Shown one piece after another: positions 36,952 through 45,914 of a stretch of DNA of 64,000 nt. The stretch comes from Gymnodinialimonas sp. 57CJ19. Lineage in GTDB: Bacteria; Pseudomonadota; Alphaproteobacteria; Rhodobacterales; Rhodobacteraceae. The stretch lies in contig NZ_CP151587.1 in assembly GCF_038396845.1 (NCBI RefSeq), positions 1,338,001 through 1,402,000 of the forward strand. The letters run 5' to 3'. The notes under the pieces were generated by a model. The model had not been told where the DNA came from and did no database searches. It saw only the letters and a program-made list of their open reading frames with translations. The number at the start of each line of letters is the position of its first letter. The stretch's first letter is position 1. Both the position numbers and the translations under genes were made by a program.

Positions 36952-38325
36952 TCAGAGCCTTTCGGAAGCTGAAGTGGCAACCCCGGGACTAAAGCTTTCT
37001 TCCATACGTGCGCGGGCCTCAGCGAGGCGTGACAGCGCTGCGGCGTTATCCGCTTCGGGGTCAGCCGCGTCCGCCAGCCGATCGTCGACAAGAGGATCCG
37101 TTGGAAGGCCGTTTACGAGCACCTCGTAATGAAGGTTCGGTGCCGTGGTAGTGCCGGTCTCTCCAACGCGCCCAATCATTTCTCCGGCGGCGACGCGCTG
37201 ACCCTCTGCGATGCTTTCAGGCACAGTGCTGAGATGCGCGTAGCGCGTCATGATGTCGGGACCGTGGGCTATCTCGACCACACGGCCATAACCGTTTCGC
37301 CATCCGATGAAGCTTACGCGTCCTGGCGCGGTCGATTGCACAGGCGTCCCGTGCGCCGCCGCAAAGTCCACGCCCGTATGCATTCTTACGTTGCCAAAGA
37401 CCGGATGCGTGCGACGCCCGAAGACGGAGCTCAACCGTGCGCCCACGACGGGCTGCGCGAAAACGCGAAGCACGTCGCCATCGACATAGATTGTCGCCTG
37501 TCCGCTGGCATCATCTGGCCAGACAACCTCATAGAGGCTCCCCGCGATTTCCAACGCAGCGAAGGTAAGGTCCGGCTGGCCGATCCGATCTTCGCCAACA
37601 CGCGCCTCGCGCCACAGCAGGCGGAGCCTTTCTCCACCAGCCATCTCTCGGCGAAAATCCACGGTGCCGCCCAACATCTGAGCGAGGTCAACTGCAAAAC
37701 GGGCGGGAATGCCAGCTTCGTCGAGCGCGGCGAACATTGAGGTCGAAATAATCGCTTCACCGGCTACCGTCACAACTTCCGTCTCCGGGGCGATAACTTG
37801 CGTGATCATCTCAGTTCCAAAAACTGCTTCGATCCTCACACCGTCCTCAACGGCCAGGGTCACCGTCCGCGGGCCGCCGTCCATGGTTGAGACGACCGTG
37901 AGCGAATGGCCGGGCCGAAGCCGTCGCAGATCGTATTCAGCGCCGATTGCCAAGGCGACTGATGCCCGGTCGGACGCCGCCATCCCTGAGTCGGCCAGTA
38001 CGACATCAAGCGTTTCGCCGGGTGCGATGTCACGGGACCAAGTCGACAGAGGAGGTTGGATCACTGGCGGCTGCGCGTCGATGGTTGGGGCCTGCAAAAG
38101 GGGCAGGGGGAGTTGATCGCGCGCACTCTCGGATTGCACCGTTGCGAAACGAACTGCCCCACCACCTAAAGTGTCGGGCAGCGTGGGAGGCTCGGGTAGC
38201 CACAAGGAGGCTTCTTCCAGACCTGTCGGGACTGGTTCCCTTGATAAGGCACCAGTAGCGAAAATCGCGCCCCCTGAGACAGCAACCATAATTACCAAGC
38301 CCGCCGCTACAACTCTCAGCTTCAT
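36952..38325 (-). CDS. M23 family metallopeptidase
   Basis: A 457-residue membrane-anchored or secreted peptidase. One N-terminal hydrophobic segment is followed by an OapA/LysM-like region (SRDIAPGETLDVVLADSG) and a C-terminal M23 domain with MHTGVDFAAAHGTPV and RYAHLSTV, the His-x-Asp and His zinc ligands. It would cleave peptidoglycan cross-bridges or act as a divisome/amidase activator-like enzyme. It is the last gene of the six-gene minus-strand operon that begins with SCO (41126), overlapping its upstream neighbour by four bases. Confidence 0.88.
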   Translation of the reverse strand: MKLRVVAAGLVIMVAVSGGAIFATGALSREPVPTGLEEASLWLPEPPTLPDTLGGGAVRFATVQSESARDQLPLPLLQAPTIDAQPPVIQPPLSTWSRDIAPGETLDVVLADSGMAASDRASVALAIGAEYDLRRLRPGHSLTVVSTMDGGPRTVTLAVEDGVRIEAVFGTEMITQVIAPETEVVTVAGEAIISTSMFAALDEAGIPARFAVDLAQMLGGTVDFRREMAGGERLRLLWREARVGEDRIGQPDLTFAALEIAGSLYEVVWPDDASGQATIYVDGDVLRVFAQPVVGARLSSVFGRRTHPVFGNVRMHTGVDFAAAHGTPVQSTAPGRVSFIGWRNGYGRVVEIAHGPDIMTRYAHLSTVPESIAEGQRVAAGEMIGRVGETGTTTAPNLHYEVLVNGLPTDPLVDDRLADAADPEADNAAALSRLAEARARMEESFSPGVATSASERL

Positions 38326-38951
38326 GTCGTTTCTTCCATTTCTTGGTGCAGTGCGCGGCGGATCTTTGGCAGCGCGAAGTCTCTTGCCTCGTGGTAGTCG
38401 ATTGTGGTGACGAATTGCCCTTCGGCGTTGAATAGAAACACGCTGGCGGTATGGTTCATCGTGTAGTCTCCGCTATCGGTCGGCACTCTCTCAATGACTG
38501 CACGGAAACCCTCTGCCGCCCGTGCGATCTGCTCTTCCGGACCTGTCCAGCCGCGGATTGCCGGGTGGAAATAGCTGACGTACTCCGCCATTGCGGCGAC
38601 GGTATCCCGCTCGGGGTCGACCGTGATGAAGATCACGTTCAGCGACGCTGCCTCATCGCCCAACGCGTCAAGCCAGCCAGAGATATCGGAAAGAGTGGTC
38701 GGGCAGACATCTGGGCAATATGTGAATCCGAAAAAGGCCATAGTGGGATTGCCGAGAAGGGTCTCCGGTCCGACGTCGTTGCCCTCATGGTCGGTCAGGC
38801 TGAACGCCATCTCTGACAAAGGCAATGGGCGCTGCCCTATCGGTTCCGCTGCGCCGGGGCCGTCGACTTGCCACCAACCCACGAGAAGCATCATGCCAAC
38901 AGCCGCAGCAGCCACTGCGCCATAGCCCAAAGCGCGCGTACGCTGCATCAA
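38322..38951 (-). CDS. SCO1/SenC family copper protein (copy 1)
   Basis: A 209-residue membrane-anchored periplasmic thioredoxin-fold protein involved in copper delivery to cytochrome oxidase. It has an N-terminal membrane anchor, the copper ligand pair in FTYCPDVCPTTL and the distal His in NHTASVFLFN. It overlaps both neighbours (ATGA), so it is tightly coupled to the PCu(A)C chaperone and the M23 gene. A second SCO copy heads the same operon. Confidence 0.92.
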   Translation of the reverse strand: MMQRTRALGYGAVAAAAVGMMLLVGWWQVDGPGAAEPIGQRPLPLSEMAFSLTDHEGNDVGPETLLGNPTMAFFGFTYCPDVCPTTLSDISGWLDALGDEAASLNVIFITVDPERDTVAAMAEYVSYFHPAIRGWTGPEEQIARAAEGFRAVIERVPTDSGDYTMNHTASVFLFNAEGQFVTTIDYHEARDFALPKIRRALHQEMEETT

Positions 38952-39415
38952 CCTTCCGGTCCGCGCGCCGCGAAGCCAAGGATCGAAACATCGACCGTCG
39001 CTTCACCGCCATCTTCGAAGATCAGAGTTAATGGAAACGTCTCCCCTTCGACCATGGGCTCCTGCAATTGCATTAACATGACGTGCAGGCCACCGGGTTC
39101 CAGTGCCACGCTTTCACCCGGTGCTATGGTGATCTCGTCGGTGGGTGTCATGCTACTGACGCCCTCGGCGCTCGTTCTCGTTTCATGAATCGCTGGCATC
39201 ATGGCCAGTGGGGTCGAAAGGCCGGTCACCGTCACCGGCTCTGCGCCGGTGTTGCGGATCGTCACATAGGCGGCACCGGGACGGTTCATTCCGATGGACG
39301 CCCGTGCCCAAGCGCCGTCGATGACGATATCATCTGCATCGGCCAGCGCAGGCATCGTTGCGCCCGCGAATGACAAAAGCACCGTCACCGCGCCCGTGAA
39401 CAGGATCTTTTTCAT
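38948..39415 (-). CDS. PCu(A)C periplasmic copper chaperone
   Basis: A 155-residue exported copper(I) chaperone. A signal peptide (LLSFAGATMPALA) is followed by a beta-sandwich domain with the ligand pattern H-x10-M-x21-H-x-M: HETRTSAEGVSSM, then GGLHVMLM. These proteins hand Cu(I) to SCO or the CuA centre. The ATG at 39415 is chosen; one five codons upstream is possible. It lies between SCO copy 1 and the DsbA-like gene. Confidence 0.92.
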   Translation of the reverse strand: MKKILFTGAVTVLLSFAGATMPALADADDIVIDGAWARASIGMNRPGAAYVTIRNTGAEPVTVTGLSTPLAMMPAIHETRTSAEGVSSMTPTDEITIAPGESVALEPGGLHVMLMQLQEPMVEGETFPLTLIFEDGGEATVDVSILGFAARGPEG

Positions 39416-39439
39416 GCGTCTATTTCCCAATCAACAAAT

Positions 39440-40099
39440 TCAGCTCTGCGCTGCAGCGACTTGCGCCGCAACCAACCGTCGCAATTCCGCCTCACCGAAC
39501 GGATCAGGCGAAATGCCGTTCACGAAAAAGGTCGGAGTCTGACGAATGCCGACGGTTTCAACGTCGGCACGATCTTGGTTCAGGATGGCCACGACACCGG
39601 GCGACAGCATTTGCATGCGCGCGGCCTCGGCATCGAGCCCGGCCGTCGCGGCGATCTGTAGAAGGCGGCCGGGTGAAGGTGCTCCGTGGGAGGCCCAGTT
39701 TGGTTGTTCGCGCAAGACAGCTTCGAGAACCGGTTCAAAAACCCCCTGCATACGGGCCGCTTCCAGCACCCGTATTGCTTCCTCGGAAGCTTCTCCATGG
39801 AACGGTGTGTACCGAATTACGACACGGACGGCGTCACCATGCTCGGCCATGATGTCTTTTACGATTGGATGAAAGGCGCGGCATGCCTCGCAGGCGGGAT
39901 CGAAGAATTCCACGATCGTGACAGGAGCCTCTTCGGGTCCAAGGATGGGTGAGTAGGGGCGGATCATGGCCTCTGCCAGTTCCGGTGCTAGGGGCTCAGT
40001 CTCGACAATGGGACCGGGCCTTGTTGCAAACCAGGTCGCACCGCCGAAACCGGCAACGCTTACAGCGAGAACGGACAGGATTAGGCTGCGTCGGTTCAT
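39440..40099 (-). CDS. DsbA-family thiol oxidoreductase (CEAC active site)
   Basis: A 219-residue membrane-anchored DsbA-fold protein: an N-terminal hydrophobic segment, thioredoxin strand VTIVEFFDPACEACRAF with CxxC CEAC, and the cis-Pro loop RQTPTFFVNG. The redox pair differs from DsbA's CPHC, so its potential and partners may differ. It overlaps dsbB by four bases, so a dedicated DsbA/DsbB pair operates in this operon, presumably keeping SCO or PCu(A)C thiols in the right state. Confidence 0.9.
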   Translation of the reverse strand: MNRRSLILSVLAVSVAGFGGATWFATRPGPIVETEPLAPELAEAMIRPYSPILGPEEAPVTIVEFFDPACEACRAFHPIVKDIMAEHGDAVRVVIRYTPFHGEASEEAIRVLEAARMQGVFEPVLEAVLREQPNWASHGAPSPGRLLQIAATAGLDAEAARMQMLSPGVVAILNQDRADVETVGIRQTPTFFVNGISPDPFGEAELRRLVAAQVAAAQS

Positions 40100-40518
40100 G
40101 TTCGTGTGTCCTTAAGAGAAAAGGCTAACAGCAGTCCGATGAAAGTGAAGGCGACAAGCGCCATCAGGGGGATGGGAATGCCGAAAACCAATTGGTTGTC
40201 GTCAGTGCAAGAGGGGCCGGTGGCCGTGCAGGGTTGGATGCGCTCTGGGATCAGCCCGGCGTAGAGCCCCATATGCCAAAGTGCGATTGCACCGCCTCCA
40301 ATTGCCAGTGCGATGCCGTATCGGCCGACCTGCGTGTCCCGCCACCAGAGGCCGAGGCCAAGGATGATAGCCAGCGGGAACATGAAGGCGCGCTGGAACC
40401 AGCACAGCACGCAGGGTGTCTGCCCCAACACTTCACCGATGAAAAGCACGGCAAGCGAGGCTACGACGGCAATGATCCAAGCCAGCCCGAGGGCGGTTTC
40501 TCCGGTCAGAGGTTTCAT
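40096..40518 (-). CDS. Disulfide bond formation protein DsbB (copy 1)
   Basis: A 140-residue four-helix membrane protein that reoxidises DsbA using quinone. It shows the helix-1/2 pair CVLCWFQRAF and the second pair in IQPCTATGPSCTDD. The start at ATG 40518 overlaps the SCO copy 2 stop by four bases. It is coupled to the DsbA-like gene and supplies electron exit to the quinone pool. Confidence 0.9.
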   Translation of the reverse strand: MKPLTGETALGLAWIIAVVASLAVLFIGEVLGQTPCVLCWFQRAFMFPLAIILGLGLWWRDTQVGRYGIALAIGGGAIALWHMGLYAGLIPERIQPCTATGPSCTDDNQLVFGIPIPLMALVAFTFIGLLLAFSLKDTRT

Positions 40519-41126
40519 CTGGCCTCCATTATGTCTTGCAGATCGGCGAGGATATCTTCGGCGGTCGTTCCGTAGGGCCAAGAGGTCGCGAAACCAGCCT
40601 CCGGGTCGAACAGGAACAAATGCGATGTGTGTCCCATGGTGTAGCCGTCAGGTGCGGCCGCTTCTTCGATGCGCTCAAAGAAGATCGGGAAGGTCTCCGA
40701 TGTCGCAGCGATCTGATCCGGCGTGCCGGTAAGACCGATGATGTTAGCGTCGAACAGCGGAACAAATTCGGAGAGCGCGGTCGTCGTATCCCGCGCAGGG
40801 TCGATCGAAATGAATAGCGGCTGCACGTCTGCCGCGTCGTCACCCAGGCCTTCCATCACATATGCGACTTCGGACAGCGTCGTCGGGCAGATGTCTGGAC
40901 AGTTGATGAAGCCGAAAAAGACCAACATCCAGCGTCCCTCAAAGTACTCATCTTGCTGCACCATCCCGCGGTGATCTGTCAGCTCAAAATCGGCGTAGAA
41001 CGCAGGCCCAGTCGCAGGCTGTGAGCGATCATCCCGAAGATCTGGCCAGAGCATCAGCCATGCCGCTGCGATCGCCGAGACAGCCACCAATCCCCATAGG
41101 ATTCTTCTGACGGAAAGGAGAGACAA
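40515..41126 (-). CDS. SCO1/SenC family copper protein (copy 2)
   Basis: A 203-residue anchored thioredoxin-fold protein: N-terminal membrane helix (ILWGLVAVSAIAAAWLMLW), CxxxC in FINCPDICPTTLSEV, and distal His in TSHLFLFD. It is the first gene of the six-gene operon (SCO, DsbB, DsbA, PCu(A)C, SCO, M23). The MerR-type promoter at 41163-41193 reads toward it. Two SCO copies in one operon may serve different oxidases or steps. Confidence 0.92.
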   Translation of the reverse strand: MSLLSVRRILWGLVAVSAIAAAWLMLWPDLRDDRSQPATGPAFYADFELTDHRGMVQQDEYFEGRWMLVFFGFINCPDICPTTLSEVAYVMEGLGDDAADVQPLFISIDPARDTTTALSEFVPLFDANIIGLTGTPDQIAATSETFPIFFERIEEAAAPDGYTMGHTSHLFLFDPEAGFATSWPYGTTAEDILADLQDIMEAR

Positions 41127-41162
41127 CTAGGTTTACCTGCGGTTGGTTCTTATTAGTCCCGG

Positions 41163-41193
41163 CGGATACATCCTCTAGCAACTGGAGGTTCAA
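41163..41193 (-). promoter_or_regulatory. MerR-type promoter of the SCO-DsbB-DsbA-PCuAC operon
   Basis: On the minus strand: TTGAAC, 19-base spacer CTCCAGTTGCTAGAGGATG, then TATCCG. The dyad CTCCAG...CTAGAG and the spacing match MerR-family activation. A zinc/lead-type MerR gene is divergent from it. Confidence 0.75.
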
Positions 41194-41299
41194 GCACGAA
41201 ATTCATAGCGCCGCACGTGATCACGCGGACGTGATTCCAACCCTTGTCACGGGACATGTCAAAACCTACACAAACTATACGTATTTTGGGGAGTTGAGC

Positions 41300-41728
41300 A
41301 TGCTCACGATCGGAACCTTGGCGAAGAAAACCGGCACGAAGGTGCAGACCATCCGTTATTACGAGCAGATCGGGCTGATGCCAGAGCCGGGCCGGACAGA
41401 AGGTGGCCAGAGGCGTTACAGCGAGGCAGAGCTTGACCGTCTGTCGTTCATCCGCCATTCGCGGCAACTCGGGTTTTCGCTCGACGCGATCCGTGAGTTG
41501 CTCGATCTCAGCGACGACCCCAACAGGTCTTGCGAGGACGCTGATGCCATCGCACGCCGCCAGCTTAAGCAGGTGGAGCAGCGCATGGCACGCCTGAAGG
41601 CGTTGCGTGCCGAACTCAAACGCATGGTGCATGAATGCAGCGGCGGTAAGAGCGCCGATTGCCGAGTGCTGGAGGTGCTGCGCGATCACTCCGAGTGCCT
41701 GACCGAACATAATGAAATTGGTGCCTAG
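41300..41728 (+). CDS. MerR-family regulator, ZntR/CadR/PbrR type
   Basis: A 142-residue regulator with MerR helix-turn-helix ([20 protein letters not shown]) and a dimer coil. Candidate ligands are Cys78 (NRSCED), Cys113 and Cys121 ([11 protein letters not shown]), and Cys133 (SECLTEH). Cys78 is the extra ligand typical of zinc/cadmium/lead sensors and absent in CueR. The CTATAG-type promoters of zntA and of the CDF cassette, and possibly the CTCCAG boxes, are its likely targets. The start ATG 41300 fits the family. Confidence 0.9.
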   Translation: MLTIGTLAKKTGTKVQTIRYYEQIGLMPEPGRTEGGQRRYSEAELDRLSFIRHSRQLGFSLDAIRELLDLSDDPNRSCEDADAIARRQLKQVEQRMARLKALRAELKRMVHECSGGKSADCRVLEVLRDHSECLTEHNEIGA

Positions 41729-41729
41729 A

Positions 41730-42056
41730 ATGCCCGCCGCGTTGGTCTATCCGCTGGCCGCCTTGGCCGAAATCGCGGGGTGTTTCGCCATCTGGAGCTG
41801 GTGGCGGTTGGGCGCGTCTCCGGCATGGCTTTTGCCTGGTATTGGAGCGCTGGTGGTTTTCGGTTGGCTTCTGGCGCAAGTCGAAACGGTCGCCGCGGGC
41901 CGCGCCTACGCAGCGTATGGCGGGGTCTACATTGCAGCGTCGGTGTTGTGGATGTGGTTGGCAGAGGGTCAGAGGCCCGACAGATGGGACGTTCTTGGCA
42001 CTGTTGTTTGCCTGATGGGTGCCGCGATCATTCTTGGTGCCCTGCGGAGCGGTTGA
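41730..42056 (+). CDS. YnfA/UPF0060 family membrane protein
   Basis: A 108-residue four-helix protein of the YnfA family ([39 protein letters not shown]). The 41730 start gives the family's normal length; an upstream ATG at 41712 would extend it into merR. It directly follows the MerR gene. YnfA proteins belong to the small-multidrug-resistance-like group; substrate unknown here. Confidence 0.88.
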   Translation: MPAALVYPLAALAEIAGCFAIWSWWRLGASPAWLLPGIGALVVFGWLLAQVETVAAGRAYAAYGGVYIAASVLWMWLAEGQRPDRWDVLGTVVCLMGAAIILGALRSG

Positions 42057-42065
42057 AATTAGGCC

Positions 42066-42096
42066 TTGAAGCTATAGTAACTGTAGCAACTAGGTA
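42066..42096 (+). promoter_or_regulatory. ZntR/PbrR-type promoter of the transglutaminase-CDF cassette
   Basis: TTGAAG, 19-base spacer CTATAGTAACTGTAGCAAC, then TAGGTA. It is nearly the same box as at 31113 upstream of zntA, so the two units are probably co-regulated by one zinc/lead-type MerR protein. Confidence 0.78.
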
Positions 42097-42125
42097 GGGT
42101 CCAGTTAGATTCTGGGAGACCAACC

Positions 42126-42896
42126 TTGGCCGACGAACTTACCCACCTTACCGCAACCCGGCTTCTTGATTTCGACGGGCCCGCAATTGCAGGGCTGATC
42201 CATGATCGTGGCTGGGAGGATCTTTCCCGACATAACCAAATCGGCGCCGCCTACGACTTTGTGCGCAACGAAATCGCTTTCGGATACAATCGGGCTGATG
42301 ATATCCCGGCGTCTGAGGTCCTTGCCGACGGCTATGGCCAATGCAACACGAAGGGCACACTTCTGATGGCGCTGCTGCGCGGCCTTGGTGTTCGGTGCAG
42401 GCTGCACGGCTTCACCATTCACAAGGCGCTGCAACGTGGGGTGGTTCCTGAGCTGGTCTATCCGCTGGCGCCAGCAGAAATCTTGCATTCCTGGGTCGAA
42501 GTAGAGACCGAGAATGGATGGATCAATCTTGAGGGCTTCATCCTTGACGCAACCTTCCTTGCATCTTTGCAGCAGGAATTCAGCGCAACCGATGATCTGT
42601 GCGGCTACGGGACCGGAACAGAGTGTTTAAGCGCCCCGCCGGTTGAATGGGTGGGCGAGGATACGTTCATCCAGAAGACTGGTATCGCCAAAGATTTTGG
42701 AATCTTCGATACACCTGACGCATTCTACCTAAGCCACAGTCAAGACTTTGGAACCGTCCGCAATTGGCTGTATCGCCACTTGATCCGCCATTGGATGAAC
42801 GCACGGGTGCGCGCGATCCGGCGCGGGGATGTGCCTCGGATGCCGGGCGTCGCCCTGCCAAACTACAGCCATGGGGATACGAACCATGCCGCATGA
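42126..42896 (+). CDS. Transglutaminase-like domain protein coupled to a CDF exporter
   Basis: A 256-residue protein with a transglutaminase-like/papain-fold core: nucleophile Cys in GYGQCNTKGTLLMALLRGLG, then catalytic His in LHSWVEVETENGWINL and a nearby Asp. It starts with TTG at 42126, 60 bases from the MerR-type box. The stop overlaps the CDF start by 11 bases, so the two are translationally coupled. The duplicated cassette (relic at 26474) shows they move together. How a transglutaminase-like protein helps metal export is unknown. Confidence 0.8.
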   Translation: MADELTHLTATRLLDFDGPAIAGLIHDRGWEDLSRHNQIGAAYDFVRNEIAFGYNRADDIPASEVLADGYGQCNTKGTLLMALLRGLGVRCRLHGFTIHKALQRGVVPELVYPLAPAEILHSWVEVETENGWINLEGFILDATFLASLQQEFSATDDLCGYGTGTECLSAPPVEWVGEDTFIQKTGIAKDFGIFDTPDAFYLSHSQDFGTVRNWLYRHLIRHWMNARVRAIRRGDVPRMPGVALPNYSHGDTNHAA

Positions 42897-43848
42897 CCAC
42901 GGCCACGCACATATTGACCCGAACTCCGGCGACCGTCGCGTCTCAATCGCAATCTGGGCGAACGGTCTTCTAACGGTTGCGCAGATCGTGGGCGGGGTGC
43001 TCTCGGGCAGCCTCGCGCTGATCGCAGATGCACTTCACAACTTTTCCGATATGGCGTCTCTGGTCATTGCGTTTGGCGCGCGCAAGATCGCCCGCCGTTC
43101 TGCTGACGAGAATATGACCTTCGGCTATGGCCGGATCGAGATCGTGGCTGCGCTAATCAATTACACGACGCTCATCCTTGTCGGGGTCTACCTGATCTAT
43201 GAGGGCGGAATGCGCATGATCGATCCGCCGGAAGTGCAGGGCTGGACGGTCGTGATCATCGGGGGTGTGGCGCTTGGTGTCGATACGCTGACGGCACTGC
43301 TGACCTATTCGATGCAGAAGGACAGCGTGAATATCCGCGCTCTGTTTCTTCACAACTTGTCTGATGCGCTTGCTTCGGTGGCGGTCATCGTTGGCGGATC
43401 GCTGATCATCCTCTATGACATGCGGTGGGTTGATCCGGCCATCACCATCGGCATCGCGCTCTACATTCTGTACTTGGCGGTTACGGAAATTGGAGGTCCG
43501 ATCCGAACCCTGATGCTCGGCAGTCCGCCCGACATGGATAACGCTGCGGTCGTCGACGCGATGCGCGGCGTAGACGGTGTCGCGGAGGTTCATCACGTCC
43601 ACCTTTGGCAGATGCAGGAACATGAAGTGGCGCTGGATTGCCACGTCGTTCTGACAGCCGATGCCTGGTCACAGAGCGAGTCCGTAAAGGGCGTGATCAA
43701 GGATCGGTTGAAGGATGACTTCGGCATCACCCATTCCAGTTTGGAATTTGAACACGAGGACCGAGCCCATGAAAACGCCGATCTTTATGGTCACGGCGAT
43801 GCAAGCGAGAGGGAGGCTCATAGTCACGGACGGGCTGACCATGCGTAG
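42886..43848 (+). CDS. Cation diffusion facilitator metal exporter
   Basis: A 320-residue CDF protein exporting Zn2+, Co2+, Fe2+ or Cd2+ by proton antiport. Six membrane segments include the metal-site motifs ALHNFSDMASL and HNLSDALASV; the cytoplasmic domain has HHVHLWQM and ends in a His-rich tail (HENADLYGHGDASEREAHSH). The start MPHDHGHAH is also His-rich. Almost all of it is duplicated at 26559-27290. It is coupled to the transglutaminase-like gene under a zinc/lead-type promoter. Confidence 0.93.
   Translation: MPHDHGHAHIDPNSGDRRVSIAIWANGLLTVAQIVGGVLSGSLALIADALHNFSDMASLVIAFGARKIARRSADENMTFGYGRIEIVAALINYTTLILVGVYLIYEGGMRMIDPPEVQGWTVVIIGGVALGVDTLTALLTYSMQKDSVNIRALFLHNLSDALASVAVIVGGSLIILYDMRWVDPAITIGIALYILYLAVTEIGGPIRTLMLGSPPDMDNAAVVDAMRGVDGVAEVHHVHLWQMQEHEVALDCHVVLTADAWSQSESVKGVIKDRLKDDFGITHSSLEFEHEDRAHENADLYGHGDASEREAHSHGRADHA
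42979..43583 (+). repeat. 605-base identical repeat of 26652-27256
   Basis: Copy 2 of the direct repeat, inside the intact CDF gene. Identity stops at 42978 and 43584, while homology continues with many mismatches on the left side. Confidence 0.85.
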
Positions 43849-44033
43849 CTGCATCGAAGTAGCAGGAAACAGTGGTGCCGTTCAAACGTCGCTGACGGAA
43901 ACCCGACCGATGCCATCGGTCATGTGTCGTTTGCCCACTCATGCCCACCTAAGCTATTGATAAAAAATGGCGTTGAACATCGCATTGATCGTTTCACTGG
44001 CATTAACGCAGAACTCATCTAGGGGCGAACCCC

Positions 44034-44783
44034 ATGAACACCACAACCGCCGACGTTTCTGCATCTCGGCCTCGGATATTCGTTCTCGACATCGCGCGGG
44101 TCGCGGCCCTTTTGGCGATGGCGGTGTTTCACTTCGTGTTCGATCTGGAAATCTTCGGCTATATCGCCCTCGGCACGACTGGCAGCGGCTTCTGGCGCGG
44201 ACTTGCCATAGCCTCTGCGGGATCGTTCGTATTTCTGGCGGGCGTTGGCCTTTGGCTTTCCCACGCAAACGGCATCCGATGGGCCGCCTTTGCCAAGCGT
44301 TTGGCGATCATCTTGTCGGCGGCCGCTCTGGTATCCGTTGCGACCTACATAGCGTTCCCAGACTCCTTCGTCTTCTTCGGCATCCTGCACTCGATTGCCC
44401 TTTGCAGCCTATTGGGCCTTGCTGTGCTGCGTCTGCCGATCGTGATCATCGCGCTTCTCGCCGTTGCGGTTTTCTTCGCGCCGGACTTCGCGGCATCCCC
44501 GGCCTTCAATGCGCCGTGGCTATGGTGGACGGGCCTGCAGACGATCCAACTGAGCACCGTGGACTATGAGCCTATCTTCCCATGGTTTGCGGCCTTCTTG
44601 GCGGGCATGGCCGTGGCGAAATTGGCATCGCGCACAGGATATTGGGAGCAGTTCTCGACAACCAAGACGTCGCGCACGATGCGCGTTTTCGGGTTCTTCG
44701 GACGGCACACGCTCGTGGTCTATTTGATCCACCAACCCATATTGATATCCATCGTTTGGGCGGCCACACAGGTCCTGCGATAG
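44034..44783 (+). CDS. Heparan-alpha-glucosaminide N-acetyltransferase-like membrane protein (DUF1624)
   Basis: A 249-residue membrane protein with about seven helices. It shows the family segments VFHFVFDLEIFGY and LVVYLIHQPILISIVWA. It is related to DUF1624 membrane acyltransferases; substrate unknown. No link to metals is visible. It is preceded by 185 bases with no gene. Confidence 0.8.
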   Translation: MNTTTADVSASRPRIFVLDIARVAALLAMAVFHFVFDLEIFGYIALGTTGSGFWRGLAIASAGSFVFLAGVGLWLSHANGIRWAAFAKRLAIILSAAALVSVATYIAFPDSFVFFGILHSIALCSLLGLAVLRLPIVIIALLAVAVFFAPDFAASPAFNAPWLWWTGLQTIQLSTVDYEPIFPWFAAFLAGMAVAKLASRTGYWEQFSTTKTSRTMRVFGFFGRHTLVVYLIHQPILISIVWAATQVLR

Positions 44784-44992
44784 AGCCGTTTCGAAGTGCA
44801 CTAGCACTAGCTCTAGCTCAACAATTGCATGTCCACCCTTTTCTCAGGATGCCAACAATTGCGCTCCTTGATGCATCTCGGTTCGTGTTGGCTACACTAG
44901 ATATCATGCAATCCATTTTGCGAATTCAAACTTAAAGCGATGTTGGCCTAACCCACGAAAGATTTCTGTGAACGGGTCAACAGAACGGTCCG

Positions 44993-45496
44993 TCAGTCGG
45001 AGTGAGCCGAATAACGTCGCTTTTTGATCCTAATACTTAGAGCAATGATCCAGAGCAGCATCAGTCCAAAACTGCCGATTGCATTCCAACTTGCCATCGA
45101 AATGGAGAGAAACTCCCAAGCGACTTGGTCGCACATGACCAACGTCGGCCCCGCGTCAGTCGAAAGAAGATCTACGACGTCCATGCTCGACAAATTTTGC
45201 CCGGAGCCAGTGCAACTTGTAGGGCCTTCCCACCAATCTCGCTCAACTCCCGTGTGGTAAATTGCAATCGTTCCGGTCGTGGCGGCGGCAGCTGCGCCTA
45301 GCAGATACATGACCGGATGGCGCAGGCCCAAGAGGACCAATATGCCTACCAATACTGCCGCGACATGCGGATAACGTTGCAGTATGCACATTGAACATGG
45401 GGCATAGCCAAAGGCTTGAAAGGTCCAAGCAGTAGATAGCAGAAGGCCCGACCCTGCGGCGGCAACAACTCCAGTTTTCGTGTCGTCGAATGTCAC
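44993..45496 (-). CDS. Disulfide bond formation protein DsbB family (copy 2)
   Basis: A 167-residue four-helix DsbB. It has the first pair in CSMCILQRYPH and a second loop containing CTGSG and LVMCDQVAWEF. Its cognate DsbA is not adjacent; the DsbA-family proteins at 52119 or 57851 are the nearest candidates. It sits alone between unrelated genes. Confidence 0.87.
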   Translation of the reverse strand: MTFDDTKTGVVAAAGSGLLLSTAWTFQAFGYAPCSMCILQRYPHVAAVLVGILVLLGLRHPVMYLLGAAAAATTGTIAIYHTGVERDWWEGPTSCTGSGQNLSSMDVVDLLSTDAGPTLVMCDQVAWEFLSISMASWNAIGSFGLMLLWIIALSIRIKKRRYSAHSD

Positions 45497-45914
45497 CGTG
45501 TTTTGTCCTTTGTCTGGGCAAAGCGAATAAGTCCGCCACGTTTGCCGTGATACTGCGACTTACGTAGACAACCGGATCTCAGATGACAAAATCAGATGTG
45601 TAACCATGTGTAACATGAGCATGAAGATTGGTCAGGTGGCTGGCTAAGCTGAGGCCTCTGGATCGCTGCATCATGTCATTCGCACCAAATTTAAGCCCCT
45701 GGAACTACGGAATTTAGTAGCGAGGAGGTGCCACAACTCGCTTCGGGCAGCTCTTCACGTGGCCTTGAGGTTGCTAGCGGACATCCAAAACTTCGAAGCG
45801 CGGCATCCAGCAACACCATAACAATCAATGGCCAACCAGTGGGTCGATCTTCGGGCGTCTAAAGCGCGTTATTCTACTCGCCTTGACGTCCCCAAACGGC
45901 GACACTGCCCCACC
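45497..45914. other. Intergenic gap
   Basis: About 420 bases upstream of both dsbB copy 2 and the unknown membrane gene. No clear regulatory dyad, terminator or RNA was recognised. Confidence 0.45.
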
